DNA of 64,000 nt from Imperialibacter sp040222385 (GCF_040222385.1 NZ_JAVKDF010000040.1:147274-211273), one strand, 5' to 3'; shown: positions 8,985 to 18,473, numbered from the stretch's first letter. Made by a program: numbers and translations. The notes: a model not told the origin generated them from the letters alone.

Positions 8985-9091
8985 TTCAATTCGATTATTC
9001 ATTTTTATATCAAAGTTTTCAGTGCCATTGGATTTTGGCCTATCTTAAATGAAAATTCCAAATTCGAACCACCGACTAAGCACGTCACGAA

Positions 9092-9892
9092 ATGAAAAAC
9101 ACAATTAAGCTTGCCATATTTTCAGCTGTCGTAATTGGGTACATTACCAGCTGCACTCCTTCAACAAAAGAGACCAATGACGGCCAAAGTGAGTTTGTCG
9201 AGAACCCACCGGCTGACGGCTTCGATGAAAAAAACTCTGACGCCATTGCCATTAAACTTGCCGATGATGTGATGACCAGCATGGGAGGGCGAAACAACTG
9301 GGACGACACCCGATTCCTCGCCTGGAATTTCTTTGGTGCCCGCAAGCACCTTTGGGACAAGCAAACTGGCGATGTGAGAATTGAGGCGCCGAGAGACTCC
9401 ACGATTATTTTGATGAACATCAATACCATGACAGGTCGGGTAATGAAGAAAGGCCAGGAGTTTACCAGCCCCGACTCCCTTTCAAAATATCTTGAGAGAG
9501 GCAAGTCCTGGTGGATCAATGACTCCTACTGGCTTTTCATGCCATTTAAACTAAAAGACAGCGGGGTAACCCTGCAATACGTTGGCGAAGACACAACAAT
9601 GGATGGCCGCAACGCCCATGTGCTAAGCCTTCTGTTTAAAGGTGTGGGTGTGACGCCCGACAACGGCTACAAAGTATATGTTGATATGGAACAAAGCCTT
9701 ATAACTCAATGGGCTTACTACAAAGATGCCTATCAGGACGAGCCCAACTTTGTGCTGCCATGGGTCAACTACAAGCCCTACGGTAAAATTCTTCTGTCGG
9801 GTGACAGAGGTCAGCGGCAAATCACCGAGATAAGCGTTTTGGAAACTGTTCCGGAAGGGTCATTCACTGAGTTTAGCCCTATAATCCTGTAG
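9092..9892 (+). CDS. Exported lipoprotein of unknown function, paralogue of the gene at 26723
   Basis: A 266-residue protein with a lipoprotein-type signal peptide (VVIGYITSC, Cys near residue 21). I do not recognise a named domain. It shares a pattern with the protein at 26723-27412: a W-x-F-x-(A/G)-R-x-x-x-W-D-K-Q segment, a NDSYWL-x-x-PFK-x-x-D segment and GVTP-x-x-x-Y-x-x-x-x-D, in the same order and spacing. Both therefore belong to one family with probably a beta-rich, lipid-binding-like fold, though that is a guess. The upstream region (8835-9091) is shared with the divergent kinase operon. The next gene starts 4 nt after the stop. Confidence 0.8.
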   Translation: MKNTIKLAIFSAVVIGYITSCTPSTKETNDGQSEFVENPPADGFDEKNSDAIAIKLADDVMTSMGGRNNWDDTRFLAWNFFGARKHLWDKQTGDVRIEAPRDSTIILMNINTMTGRVMKKGQEFTSPDSLSKYLERGKSWWINDSYWLFMPFKLKDSGVTLQYVGEDTTMDGRNAHVLSLLFKGVGVTPDNGYKVYVDMEQSLITQWAYYKDAYQDEPNFVLPWVNYKPYGKILLSGDRGQRQITEISVLETVPEGSFTEFSPIIL

Positions 9893-9896
9893 TTTA

Positions 9897-10385
9897 TTGA
9901 ATCATTGTGTCATTCAAAGCCCGGTTGGTCAACTAAAGCTTTCTTCTTCTGGGGGTTACCTATTGCGGATTGATTTTATTAATGAGCAGGAGGTTTGTTC
10001 TCTTCCAACCGATTCTCTGTTAAAAGAGTCTGTTAAGCAGCTTCAAGCCTATTTTAATGGTAAGCTTGAGTTTTTTGATCTGCCGCTGAAGCCTATCGGA
10101 ACTGATTTTCAGTTGCGGGTTTGGGAGGCATTGGGCAAGATACCCTACGGTGCCAGTTGGTCTTATCTTCAGCAAGCTACTTTTTTGGGAGATGCGAAGT
10201 GTATCAGAGCAGCAGCAAGTGCCAACGGAAAAAACCCTTTGCCAATCGTTATTCCCTGCCATAGGGTGATTGGAACAGATCAAAAATTGGTTGGATTTGG
10301 TGGCGGGCTGTGGCGAAAAGAGTGGCTTTTAGGTCATGAAAAACACCCTAATTACCTGTACAAACAGGGTATGATTAAGTTTTAA
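9897..10385 (+). CDS. ogt: Methylated-DNA--protein-cysteine methyltransferase
   Basis: A 162-residue suicide repair enzyme that transfers alkyl groups from O6-alkylguanine in DNA to its own cysteine. The active-site motif PIVIPCHRVIG has Cys-121, the DNA-binding helix region is FQLRVWEAL-x-x-IPYG, and the Arg finger lies in the AKCIRAAASANGKNP segment. The most likely start is TTG at 9897, just 4 nt after the upstream stop, which suggests translational coupling; no ATG occurs early in the domain. The N-terminal domain is short, as in Ogt-type enzymes without an Ada regulatory domain. Confidence 0.93.
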   Translation: MNHCVIQSPVGQLKLSSSGGYLLRIDFINEQEVCSLPTDSLLKESVKQLQAYFNGKLEFFDLPLKPIGTDFQLRVWEALGKIPYGASWSYLQQATFLGDAKCIRAAASANGKNPLPIVIPCHRVIGTDQKLVGFGGGLWRKEWLLGHEKHPNYLYKQGMIKF

Positions 10386-10426
10386 CCGTTAGCAGCATTA
10401 TATTTTTGATTACATTTGAACCAATA

Positions 10427-10460
10427 TTTGACCAGCTATACTTGTTTTCAAGTATTTTTG
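10427..10460 (+). promoter_or_regulatory. Candidate Bacteroidota promoter with an operator-like palindrome
   Basis: TTTG at 10427-10430 and TATTTTTG at 10453-10460 match the Bacteroidota -33 (TTTG) and -7 (TAnnTTTG) elements, with 22 nt between them. The perfect inverted repeat ATACTTG-TTTT-CAAGTAT (10438-10455) sits between the boxes and touches the -7 element, where a repressor could block the polymerase. The gene at 10550 would be transcribed with a leader of about 80 nt. The same hairpin could instead be a weak terminator for the upstream alkyltransferase gene. Confidence 0.4.
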
Positions 10461-10549
10461 ATGAAAATCTACCTGCTTCCTGCGATTCGTTTTCGAATGA
10501 ATTAATTTGGCATTATTAGTGCAGAAAGGGTTAAGTAAAGGATCACGGT

Positions 10550-11527
10550 ATGTTTAAAAAGACCTTAGTTTCGCTGGTACTATTCACGATAGGCGTTTTC
10601 ATGGCGCTTTTCCGTGCCGACTTGTCGCTTGAAGACCTATCGATAAAGTATGCAGGAAGAACGTCCCGATTCGTGAAAATTGATGGCCAGCCTATTCACT
10701 ATAAATCGGAAGGAAAAGGATTTCCGATCATTCTTCTTCATGGCACTGCCTCATCGCTGCAAACCTGGGATAAGTGGTCGCAGGAGCTCTCGCAGTATTA
10801 TCAGGTGGTGCGAATAGATCTCCCTGGCTTTGGACTAACTGGCCCATTTCCTGACAATGACTACTCCATGAAGCACTACAGTGAGTTTCTGGAGAAATTC
10901 ATTAGTACCGTTGGCTTAGGCCGCTGCTATATTGCCGGTAACTCCCTGGGTGGTGAAATTGCGTGGAATTTTACCATAGATTACCCGGAAAGGGTTGAAA
11001 AGCTTATTCTGATCGACGCAGCGGGCTACCCGAATGATGCTCCCCCGCCATTTATTTTCAGGCTAGCCAAAGCACCTGGCTTCAACACATTTCTGAGGTT
11101 TTCGACACCAAGATTCATGGTAAGAAACAATCTTGAAGAGGTGTACTACGACGACTCGAAAATTGACGAAGACCTTGTGGAAAGATACCAATCGCTCTGC
11201 CGCAGAGAAGGCAATCGCAGGGCATTCATATATAGAATGAATACTGCGCATATAGATAGAAGTGATGAGCTTTCGAAAATAAAGCAGAAAACGTTGATCC
11301 AGTGGGGAAAGCATGACAAATGGATTCCGTACAACGTTGCAGATTCCTTTGCCACAAGTATTTCTCATTCAGTTGTTAAGGTCTACGAGAATGCCGGTCA
11401 CGTTCCTATGGAAGAAATTCCTGAGGAAACCGTAGCCGACGCCATTCAGTTTCTTCAGGAAGATTCTCCATTCCACTTCCCTTTCATCTTTGCTAATTCT
11501 CAGGAAGTGAGAAGAGGTAATAATTGA
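10550..11527 (+). CDS. Alpha/beta-fold hydrolase, membrane-anchored
   Basis: A 325-residue hydrolase with an N-terminal membrane anchor or uncleaved signal (residues 4-22). The alpha/beta hydrolase core starts near residue 45: the oxyanion-loop motif is LLHGTASS, the nucleophile elbow is GNSLGG with Ser-132, and the probable catalytic His is in ENAGHVPMEE near the C-terminus. The fold resembles that of 2-hydroxymuconic-semialdehyde hydrolases and lipases; the substrate cannot be told. It stands alone, with a candidate promoter at 10427-10460, and converges on the M20D peptidase gene. Confidence 0.88.
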   Translation: MFKKTLVSLVLFTIGVFMALFRADLSLEDLSIKYAGRTSRFVKIDGQPIHYKSEGKGFPIILLHGTASSLQTWDKWSQELSQYYQVVRIDLPGFGLTGPFPDNDYSMKHYSEFLEKFISTVGLGRCYIAGNSLGGEIAWNFTIDYPERVEKLILIDAAGYPNDAPPPFIFRLAKAPGFNTFLRFSTPRFMVRNNLEEVYYDDSKIDEDLVERYQSLCRREGNRRAFIYRMNTAHIDRSDELSKIKQKTLIQWGKHDKWIPYNVADSFATSISHSVVKVYENAGHVPMEEIPEETVADAIQFLQEDSPFHFPFIFANSQEVRRGNN

Positions 11528-11553
11528 TAGGAAAAACTACCATTTCAAAAAAG

Positions 11554-12978
11554 TTATTTTCTGTAGTCTAGTGCCGGCGGCCTGTTACCCAACAAAGGGT
11601 CGTAAACAAAGTCAGTGCCCCGTTTGCCGCTAAATTCTGCTTTCGCCTGCTCAAGTACTTTAGGGGATTTGAACAAATCGTAGCCTGTTATGGCCATCGC
11701 CTTTGCAGCCACCATCATTCCTTTAACACCGATTGACGTGCCGCCACTGGCAACCGCCTGCCAACTATGTGCCGCAGTGCCCGGCACCCAGGTAGCAGCG
11801 GCAAGGCCTACAGTGGGCACGTTCCAGCTAACATCGCCTACATCGGTAGAAGCGCTTCCTGCCCTCATCTCGTAAGGCATGATTTTTTGCGTGTAATCCA
11901 ACGACATGGCACTCTTGCCAAGCGTAGTAGATAGTTTTTCAGCAAAAGCTTTTTCCTCAGCAGAGTAAGTGTAGCCTCCTATTTTTTCCAGGTTAGTCTG
12001 CATTATTTTGGCCAGCGTTTCGTTGGGCAGCAGGCTGTACACGCCTCCGGTTACTTCTATTTCGACCCTCGTATCTGTGCCAAGAGCAGCCCCTTTAGCG
12101 GCGTTTTCCAGGCGGCTCCACATGTCCTTCACCTCATCGTTGTCTTTATGGCGAACATAGTAGTAGGCCTCTGCAAAATCAGGAACAACATTCGGTGCTG
12201 TGCCACCATTGGTAATCACGTAATGTATCCTTGCGTCCTCTTTAATGTGCTCTCTCATCATGTTCACCATCATGTCCATGGCTTCAACTGCATCCAACGC
12301 TGACCGCCCTCTTTCGGGAGCCGCCGCCGCATGAGCGGCAATTCCATAAAACCTGAACTTGCCAGTTTTATTGGCCAATGATGTGCCAGGGCTGGCGCTG
12401 TTCACACTTGCAGGGTGCCAGTTAATGACTGCATCCACATCGTTGAATAAGCCTTCTCTCACCATGTACACCTTTCCTGAGCCACCCTCCTCGGCAGGCG
12501 TACCATAAAATCTGATGGTTCCGGAAGTTTTGGAGGAAGCTAGCCAATCCTTAAGAGAAATAGCGGCAGCGGCAGATGCCACCCCAAACAAATGATGCCC
12601 GCAAGCATGGCCAGCTATTCCTCCCTCTATTGGAGACTTCTCCGGTACAGCCGCCTGGCTAAGCCCTGGCAGGGCGTCAAATTCGCCAAGTATGGCTATC
12701 ACGGGTTTACCATTTCCGAAACTAGCCGTGAAGGCAGTCGGAATGCCAGCTACATCGCTTTCGACCTTGAAGCCGGCGTCTGCCAAGACTTTTTGCAAAG
12801 CCTCTGAGCTCTTGTATTCCTGATAGCCAACTTCAGCGTACGACCAGATGTCCATAGCAGTTTTACTGTATAAATCCTCTTTCTGATCAATGCTGCGCAT
12901 GATATTATCCTTGTCTTTTTGAGCAAAGCCTGTTACGGCTAACGACAAAAGAAAAAAGACTGGTAGAATCCTCTTCAT
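11554..12978 (-). CDS. Exported M20D amidohydrolase (AbgB-like)
   Basis: A 474-residue metal-dependent amidohydrolase with a signal peptide ending at VTGFAQ. The M20 metal-ligand motifs GHACGHHLFG and PAEEGGSGK are present, and the dimerisation domain falls at about residues 210-330. Sequence style and length point to the aminobenzoyl-glutamate utilisation protein B group, which cleaves N-acyl amino acids or p-aminobenzoyl-glutamate. Export to the periplasm suggests scavenging of amide-linked nutrients. A second M20D enzyme of a different subgroup lies at 18644. It is monocistronic and convergent with the alpha/beta hydrolase, 26 nt apart. Confidence 0.88.
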   Translation of the reverse strand: MKRILPVFFLLSLAVTGFAQKDKDNIMRSIDQKEDLYSKTAMDIWSYAEVGYQEYKSSEALQKVLADAGFKVESDVAGIPTAFTASFGNGKPVIAILGEFDALPGLSQAAVPEKSPIEGGIAGHACGHHLFGVASAAAAISLKDWLASSKTSGTIRFYGTPAEEGGSGKVYMVREGLFNDVDAVINWHPASVNSASPGTSLANKTGKFRFYGIAAHAAAAPERGRSALDAVEAMDMMVNMMREHIKEDARIHYVITNGGTAPNVVPDFAEAYYYVRHKDNDEVKDMWSRLENAAKGAALGTDTRVEIEVTGGVYSLLPNETLAKIMQTNLEKIGGYTYSAEEKAFAEKLSTTLGKSAMSLDYTQKIMPYEMRAGSASTDVGDVSWNVPTVGLAAATWVPGTAAHSWQAVASGGTSIGVKGMMVAAKAMAITGYDLFKSPKVLEQAKAEFSGKRGTDFVYDPLLGNRPPALDYRK

Positions 12979-13130
12979 AGTGATGGGTTTAATTGATTGG
13001 ATAAAATAAGCAGGAAAAGCCGCACCAAAAAGTAGCCCTTTGGTCTATGGTCAAAAAAATAAATACAAGGCGCCAATGCAACCCCGGGCATATTTTGGCG
13101 TCATTAATTTATTTCCATCAAAGACTCATC

Positions 13131-15506
13131 ATGTTTAAGAATTACCTCAAACTTACCGTTCGAAACCTGCGTCGCAACAAGCTTTACGTTTTCATTAACG
13201 TGTTAGGGCTCGGAATCTCCATGGCCTGCTGCATTATCGCCTACCTGAATACCCGGTTTGCCTATGATTTTGACAAGCAGCATGTTAACAGGGAAAACAT
13301 CTACAAGGTGCAAATCAACAAGGATGTACAAGGGCAGCCAGTTCCCTATGGAATCACACCTGTAGCTTTGGGCCCAAGAATAGCGCAGGACATCCCCCAG
13401 GTGGATGAAGTGGTGAGGGTTACTGGTGACTCTTACATTTTGAAGGTAGATCGGAAGGTTTTCAACAGGCATATCACTTTTGCAGACCCCAACTTCTTCG
13501 ACGTTTTCTCTTTCAAAATGAAGGAGGGCTCTTTCGACAATTTTGACAATAAGTCGCAACTCCTCCTTTCTGAAGAAATGGCTACTGCCTATTTTGGTAA
13601 CGAAAGCGCCACCGGTAAAATCATTACCCTGGTAACATCCGATGAAAAGAACAGAGAATTTATTGTGAGTGGAGTGCTCGAAAGCATGCCTGAGAACTCA
13701 ACCTTTCAGTTTGACGCCATCACCGTTTTTGAAAACTTCCTGGATCTCAACAAAATAGCCAATAATAGCTGGACTAGCTTTGTCGGGGGCACATTTCTCT
13801 TCTCAAAAAATGGTTTTGCTCCTGAAGAAGTAGCTTCCCTTCTTACCAAATACGTGCCGGAACAAAATCAGGCCCGACCCGATTGGCTGATAGGATCGTT
13901 TTACTTGGAGCACATGCCGGACATGCCTTTCTCCGGCCGGGATATCTATTCCTACTGGTTTCCGCAGGCGATGCATCCGGCAGCCATCATTGCTCCGATC
14001 GTAATGTCGGCACTCATACTTCTCATCGCATGCTTCAATTTTACCAACACCTCCATAGCTACTTCCAGCAAGCGGCTTAAGGAGATCGGCATCAGAAAAG
14101 TAATTGGCGGCAACAGGCAACAACTCATCATCCAGTTTATGGCTGAAAACCTTGCTCTCTGCTTATTGGCTATTGTAGTTGCTCTGGGCCTCGCTTCTTT
14201 TCTCGTTCCTGCCTACAGCGCTATGTGGGAGGGCATGACGCTAAAGCTCGATCTCTCTCAAAACACCGAGATTTACCTGTTTCTGGTTGGCCTTATGATA
14301 TTGACAGCGATTATCGCTGGAGCCTATCCATCCATTTATGTAAGCCGCTACGAACCAGTGAAAATCTTGAGAGGCAGCCTGAAAGTAGGTACCACAAGTT
14401 CTCTTTCACGAGGGCTGTTGATGATGCAATTTGGCTTCACCATTATGGCCCTGGTGGCAAGTATGGCGTTTTACCAAAATGCCATTTTTCAGGAGAATGC
14501 CGATATGGGATTTGAAAAAGAAAGCGTAGTGGGCGCCAGGGTGAGCTCGCTACAGGAGTACACCACGCTACGGTCGGCGATGGAAAAGAACCCTGACGTC
14601 ATTAGCATGTCGGGCTCTGCCAGTCATATAGGTTTTTGGAACTACGGCAGAACAATCAAATCGGGTGATGTGGAAAGAGAAGTAATGATGATGGACTTTG
14701 GGCCCGAGTACTTCGAAACTATGGATTTAAAGATGGCAGAAGGAAGACCTTTTGGAAAAGACCTTGCCGAAAGCGACAGACTTGGGTCCATCATTGTCAA
14801 CGAAAAGTTTGTGGAGGCGTTCGGTTGGAAGGAGGCTGTCGGCCAAAGAGTATCCATCAGCGACACGCTCCACTTAACTGTGGTTGGCGTGATCAAAAAT
14901 TTCTATTCCGACAACTTCTTTTCCCCTATTGAGCCCTATGCCTTCAGGCTTTCCAGGGAAGATAATGTCAACTTTCTCATCGCCCGGGTAGCGGGAGACA
15001 AAATTGTAGAGAGTTACAAGGCCATGGAACAAAGCTGGCTGGACCTGTTTCCCGACAAGCCTTTCAACGGCTTTTATCAGGAGGATACTCTCAAAGAAGC
15101 CCATGAAGTCAATGCAAATATTGTCATCATCTTCGTTTTTCTTGGCGTCGTCAGCGTGTTACTGTCAGTGATTGGCCTATTTACCCTCATATCACTTAAT
15201 GTGATCAAGCGGGTGAAAGAAATAGGTATAAGAAAGGTGATGGGGGCCGAAATTCCGCAGATTCTTTGGCTCATAAGCAAAAGCTTTCTTTTGATGGTGG
15301 TGGTCGCCAGCGCATTGGGCGCTGTAGGCGGCTACTATCTTACAGACATGCTGATCGAGTCCATTTTTAAGTTCTACAAACCAATTGGGTTGGTCAGCTT
15401 TCTTGTGCCATTTCTTATCATTCTCAGTATTGCGGGTTCTACTTCTTTTCTAAGGGTTTTTGCTGCGGCAAGGAAAAACCCCGTTGATAGTTTGAGGTAC
15501 GAATAG
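13131..15506 (+). CDS. MacB/FtsX-type ABC transporter permease
   Basis: A 791-residue inner-membrane permease. The start is set at the ATG at 13131 (MFKNYLKLTVRNLRRNK), which is the conserved N-terminus of this family; the open frame upstream adds 28 unconserved residues. The order is TM1 (about 20-40), a MacB periplasmic core domain, an FtsX block of three helices (about 280-410, with LKEIGIRKVIGG), a second periplasmic domain, and a second FtsX block (about 675-785, with VKEIGIRKVMGA). Such eight- to ten-helix permeases work with a separate LolD/MacB-like ATPase, which is not encoded next door. They transmit mechanical force for efflux or lipoprotein handling. No signs of decay. Confidence 0.92.
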   Translation: MFKNYLKLTVRNLRRNKLYVFINVLGLGISMACCIIAYLNTRFAYDFDKQHVNRENIYKVQINKDVQGQPVPYGITPVALGPRIAQDIPQVDEVVRVTGDSYILKVDRKVFNRHITFADPNFFDVFSFKMKEGSFDNFDNKSQLLLSEEMATAYFGNESATGKIITLVTSDEKNREFIVSGVLESMPENSTFQFDAITVFENFLDLNKIANNSWTSFVGGTFLFSKNGFAPEEVASLLTKYVPEQNQARPDWLIGSFYLEHMPDMPFSGRDIYSYWFPQAMHPAAIIAPIVMSALILLIACFNFTNTSIATSSKRLKEIGIRKVIGGNRQQLIIQFMAENLALCLLAIVVALGLASFLVPAYSAMWEGMTLKLDLSQNTEIYLFLVGLMILTAIIAGAYPSIYVSRYEPVKILRGSLKVGTTSSLSRGLLMMQFGFTIMALVASMAFYQNAIFQENADMGFEKESVVGARVSSLQEYTTLRSAMEKNPDVISMSGSASHIGFWNYGRTIKSGDVEREVMMMDFGPEYFETMDLKMAEGRPFGKDLAESDRLGSIIVNEKFVEAFGWKEAVGQRVSISDTLHLTVVGVIKNFYSDNFFSPIEPYAFRLSREDNVNFLIARVAGDKIVESYKAMEQSWLDLFPDKPFNGFYQEDTLKEAHEVNANIVIIFVFLGVVSVLLSVIGLFTLISLNVIKRVKEIGIRKVMGAEIPQILWLISKSFLLMVVVASALGAVGGYYLTDMLIESIFKFYKPIGLVSFLVPFLIILSIAGSTSFLRVFAAARKNPVDSLRYE

Positions 15507-15928
15507 ACCGACTCTCTACGGAGGTGGTTGTCCTTAAACCGACCCTTGTAGGCCAAACCTTATATTCCAACAAGAGCTGGGTGCTTTGGTTGGATCATTT
15601 ATGGTGTAAATCGTTAAATCGGAGGATTATCATGCTTTAACCAGTCTTATGCAACCTTCTGAAAAAGAGGTGGATAAATTATTTTGTCTCAGCTATGCTT
15701 CACATAAGTTGAAGCAAACGATTGCAATGAATTGTTTTGAGTATTTCTTACATTATTTATAATTATTCTGTTTGTATTAGTAATTTTGCACTGAAACAAA
15801 ACGATGTGCTGTTTCGTTAGATTGATTGTAATATTAAGAGTGAGGTGTTTATGAATTTTGGCGCAACGCTAAACAACAATGGTTGGCAACAGTCAACAGG
15901 AAATAAGAAGACGAAGGGAGTTATTAAG
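15507..15928 (+). other. 422-nt AT-rich leader or intergenic region
   Basis: No convincing gene is seen here. A TAATTTTG at 15781-15788 matches the Bacteroidota -7 box TAnnTTTG, but no -33 element at the proper distance was found. If used, it would give a leader of about 135 nt before the 42-residue protein gene. A 37-codon open frame near 15648 has no recognisable ribosome site and is not called. Confidence 0.4.
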
Positions 15929-16057
15929 ATGTTTGGTTCCAGAAAAAATGTTTCGGCCCTTGTGGCTATTCTTTTAGGAGTACTAATCGTGTCTTTAGCC
16001 ATCAATGTTAAAGAAACTCCACAATCTCAGGCAAAGGTTTACTCTCAAATGAAGTAA
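15929..16057 (+). CDS. Small single-pass membrane protein (42 aa)
   Basis: The start at the ATG at 15929 is supported by an AAGGGAG ribosome site 8 nt upstream (15914-15920). The frame continues upstream to a GTG at 15845, but that extension is low in hydrophobicity and lacks a ribosome site. The product has a basic N-terminus (MFGSRKN), one hydrophobic segment (about residues 8-24, SALVAILLGVLIVSLAI) and a polar tail rich in Gln/Ser/Lys. I do not recognise a family. It could be an uncleaved membrane peptide or a secreted peptide. Its stop is 19 nt from that of the convergent acylase gene. Confidence 0.5.
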   Translation: MFGSRKNVSALVAILLGVLIVSLAINVKETPQSQAKVYSQMK

Positions 16058-16076
16058 ACCGATAGGTTACCGGCAG

Positions 16077-18473
16077 CTATTCTTTGTCGGGAAGTAGCAT
16101 AAGGAGCTTGCCACTAGTGGTGAGCTCTTTTTTGTTAATGGCCATCTTCCTGAATTTCCCCTCCACATACATTTGAGCCTGGTCGTCGTAGTGCCTGCTG
16201 TGAAAAACGCCACTTTGTCCGGTAGGTAAAATGCTCTCCGAATTTTCTATGTCTGAAAAGTCGACAACTCGTCGTGTGCTGGGCCCAAAAGATATTCGGT
16301 ATCTATTTTCGCTTGTGATCGGATAACCCCAGTTATTGATCACCTCCTCTCCCGAAGAGACATGAAAATCGCCTACGTTTAAAACCTTTCCCAGCATTGG
16401 TACCACACCCAGGGCATGATTATGCGTAAGTGTATGGATATTCTCCCATCTCCATTTGTCAATGTTCTTCCCCAAGTCGCCTTCCAGCGAGGTGACGGCG
16501 CTTACAAGCGCTCCGTAAATCACCTCTTGCCGGGGTTCAACGGCTTTCTTATCCGCATTGTACCACCAGGAAGAGCTGTCATTGGCAATCAAAAGTGGAA
16601 AGGTTCGCTTCCTGAGGTCAGTCGACATGAAGAGGTCAAACTTGTCCGGGCCAAGCTCATCTTTCATTGCTTTTTCCAAAATGGTGTACAGCCATCTGGT
16701 ATAAATAATGGGCGCAGCACTTTGCCCGTCAAACTTGCCGTCCCAGGATTGCAGTAGTTCTAGCGCTTTTTGATCATTTCCTGCTAAAGATGCGTTCTCC
16801 ATTGCCGATAGCAGCACGCCGATATTTTGAACCACAGCCGGCGAAGTCTCATCCATCAGCATTTTTTTTACATCTTCGCTATCCCAATCATTTTTGCTAT
16901 CGATCAGTTGCTTTATCCTTGTGGCCCTGTCCTCCGGCAGATAATAACCCGGATAATAGTGTCCGTTTACGCTGTCAGGCTGGTTGTTGGCAGAAAATAC
17001 ATAGCCCGCTGGCGGATTCACAGAATGAGGGTTTTCTGCAAATTCGTAGTATCCAATCGGGTCATCTTCTCCTTTGGTTCCATTAAGAATGGTGAAAGAG
17101 TTGACGTGCTCAGGTCTTTTTATCAATCGTGCGGTGGCCCACCAGGCCACATTTCCTTTGGCGTCTCCATACATCACGTTAAGGCCGGGTGCATGAATAA
17201 GCGAAAGTGCGTCGGTAACATCAGCAGAGGATTGAGCATTGTTCAGCTTGCGTGTGGCGTCTAGCACCTGATTGGGCAGCTTGTTATATGTCCACCACAC
17301 GGCTACCGGATCAGGGCCAACTATCTCGCCCAATACTCCATTGATAACGGGGCCATGAAACGACGTTTTGACCTGAAAAACTATGTCTCCCTCGTCTTTT
17401 ACCTTGATTATTTCGTCCCGATAGTCGAAGCTTTTCCATTCTCCTTCGTACAGGTACTGATTGCTATCGGCTTCGTTTTCCTGCTCTCTGAAAAAGTCCA
17501 CATCATCGTTTTCGAGCATTGTCAAGCCGACCGCCACCTGACGATTGTGCCCCAAAATTGCGAAGGGATAGCCAGCAAGGTGGTAACCATAAAGCTGAAA
17601 ATCGGGGGTTTCCAGGTACGCCTCGTACCACACAGAGGGCTGAGAAAAAGCAATGTGAGGATCATTGGCAAAAAGCACTTTTCCTGACTTTGTCTTTGAC
17701 GGCCCCAATACCCAGCCGTTGCTGCCTATAAATGGAGAAACAGGTAGGTGGTTAAGTATTTCCAGCAGCTTTGCAGAGGAGCTTTCATTCAAGCTAATGG
17801 GGTCTCCAAAATAGCTCGGGATCATTTGCCTTGTGGTGTCTGCTTTTAGCCCAAGGTCTTTCAGATAGCCAGGCCCAAGCTCTGAATTAATGAAGTTCAC
17901 TAATGGGTCAGTTTTATGGGCCGCCGCAAAACTAAACGACATGTATCCCACGGCATTATAAATATCCTCCAGGGTAAAAGGCGATTTCTCAATGCCCAGA
18001 AGCTCGTATTCCAACGGCGTTGGGCCCTTCTCCAAAAATTCATTGATGCCTCTCAGATAGGCTTCTGCTTCAGCCAGCGTAGGGTTGTTTGTTTGAGTTC
18101 GTAGCTTCTGCGCAGCTTCTTGTGAGGAAAGATGTATCCCCAACGTGCGAAAAAACTTGTCCGTCGGCAAAAGGTCTTTCCCAAGTATTTCCGACAACCT
18201 CCCTGGCGCAATTCTCCTTACCAGCTCCATTTGAAACAGCCTCTCCTGTGCATGAAGGTAGCCCATGGCAGTATAGAGATCACTTTTGTTTTCCGCATAA
18301 ATGTGCGGAATGCCATAGCTGTCAAACCACACCTCCACTTTGTTTTCAAGCGGGCTTAGGGTCAATTCACCCTTGTATTTTGGCTTAATGTGCTGCAGAT
18401 AAAAATATAAGGAGATGATCAGTAAAATAATTAAGACCAGGATGCCTTTTAGTAGCCTCTTGATGGTTTTCAT
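16077..18473 (-). CDS. Penicillin-acylase-family Ntn hydrolase
   Basis: A 798-residue precursor with an N-terminal hydrophobic segment (residues 8-25) that should export or anchor it. The family is made as one chain and cut autocatalytically into alpha and beta chains; the new N-terminal Ser is Ser-251 in GSNGWVLGPSKT. Conserved surroundings are FANDPHIAFSQPS, GYPFAILGHN and the late ENRYRISFGPSTRRVVDF segment. Members hydrolyse amides such as beta-lactam side chains or acyl-homoserine lactones. Without residues tied to one substrate the activity stays open; quorum quenching or amide scavenging are both possible. It has its own upstream region (18474-18643), shared with the divergent M20D gene. 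Confidence 0.92.
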   Translation of the reverse strand: MKTIKRLLKGILVLIILLIISLYFYLQHIKPKYKGELTLSPLENKVEVWFDSYGIPHIYAENKSDLYTAMGYLHAQERLFQMELVRRIAPGRLSEILGKDLLPTDKFFRTLGIHLSSQEAAQKLRTQTNNPTLAEAEAYLRGINEFLEKGPTPLEYELLGIEKSPFTLEDIYNAVGYMSFSFAAAHKTDPLVNFINSELGPGYLKDLGLKADTTRQMIPSYFGDPISLNESSSAKLLEILNHLPVSPFIGSNGWVLGPSKTKSGKVLFANDPHIAFSQPSVWYEAYLETPDFQLYGYHLAGYPFAILGHNRQVAVGLTMLENDDVDFFREQENEADSNQYLYEGEWKSFDYRDEIIKVKDEGDIVFQVKTSFHGPVINGVLGEIVGPDPVAVWWTYNKLPNQVLDATRKLNNAQSSADVTDALSLIHAPGLNVMYGDAKGNVAWWATARLIKRPEHVNSFTILNGTKGEDDPIGYYEFAENPHSVNPPAGYVFSANNQPDSVNGHYYPGYYLPEDRATRIKQLIDSKNDWDSEDVKKMLMDETSPAVVQNIGVLLSAMENASLAGNDQKALELLQSWDGKFDGQSAAPIIYTRWLYTILEKAMKDELGPDKFDLFMSTDLRKRTFPLLIANDSSSWWYNADKKAVEPRQEVIYGALVSAVTSLEGDLGKNIDKWRWENIHTLTHNHALGVVPMLGKVLNVGDFHVSSGEEVINNWGYPITSENRYRISFGPSTRRVVDFSDIENSESILPTGQSGVFHSRHYDDQAQMYVEGKFRKMAINKKELTTSGKLLMLLPDKE

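Noticed and set aside
8835..9002. N-terminal extension of the SSS-repeat protein to 9002
   Set aside because: It would place 56 residues before the signal peptide and run through the operator repeats; the ATG at 8834 has a ribosome site.
15648..15761. 37-codon frame in the leader of the small membrane protein
   Set aside because: No ribosome site, ordinary composition, and overlaps a likely promoter region.
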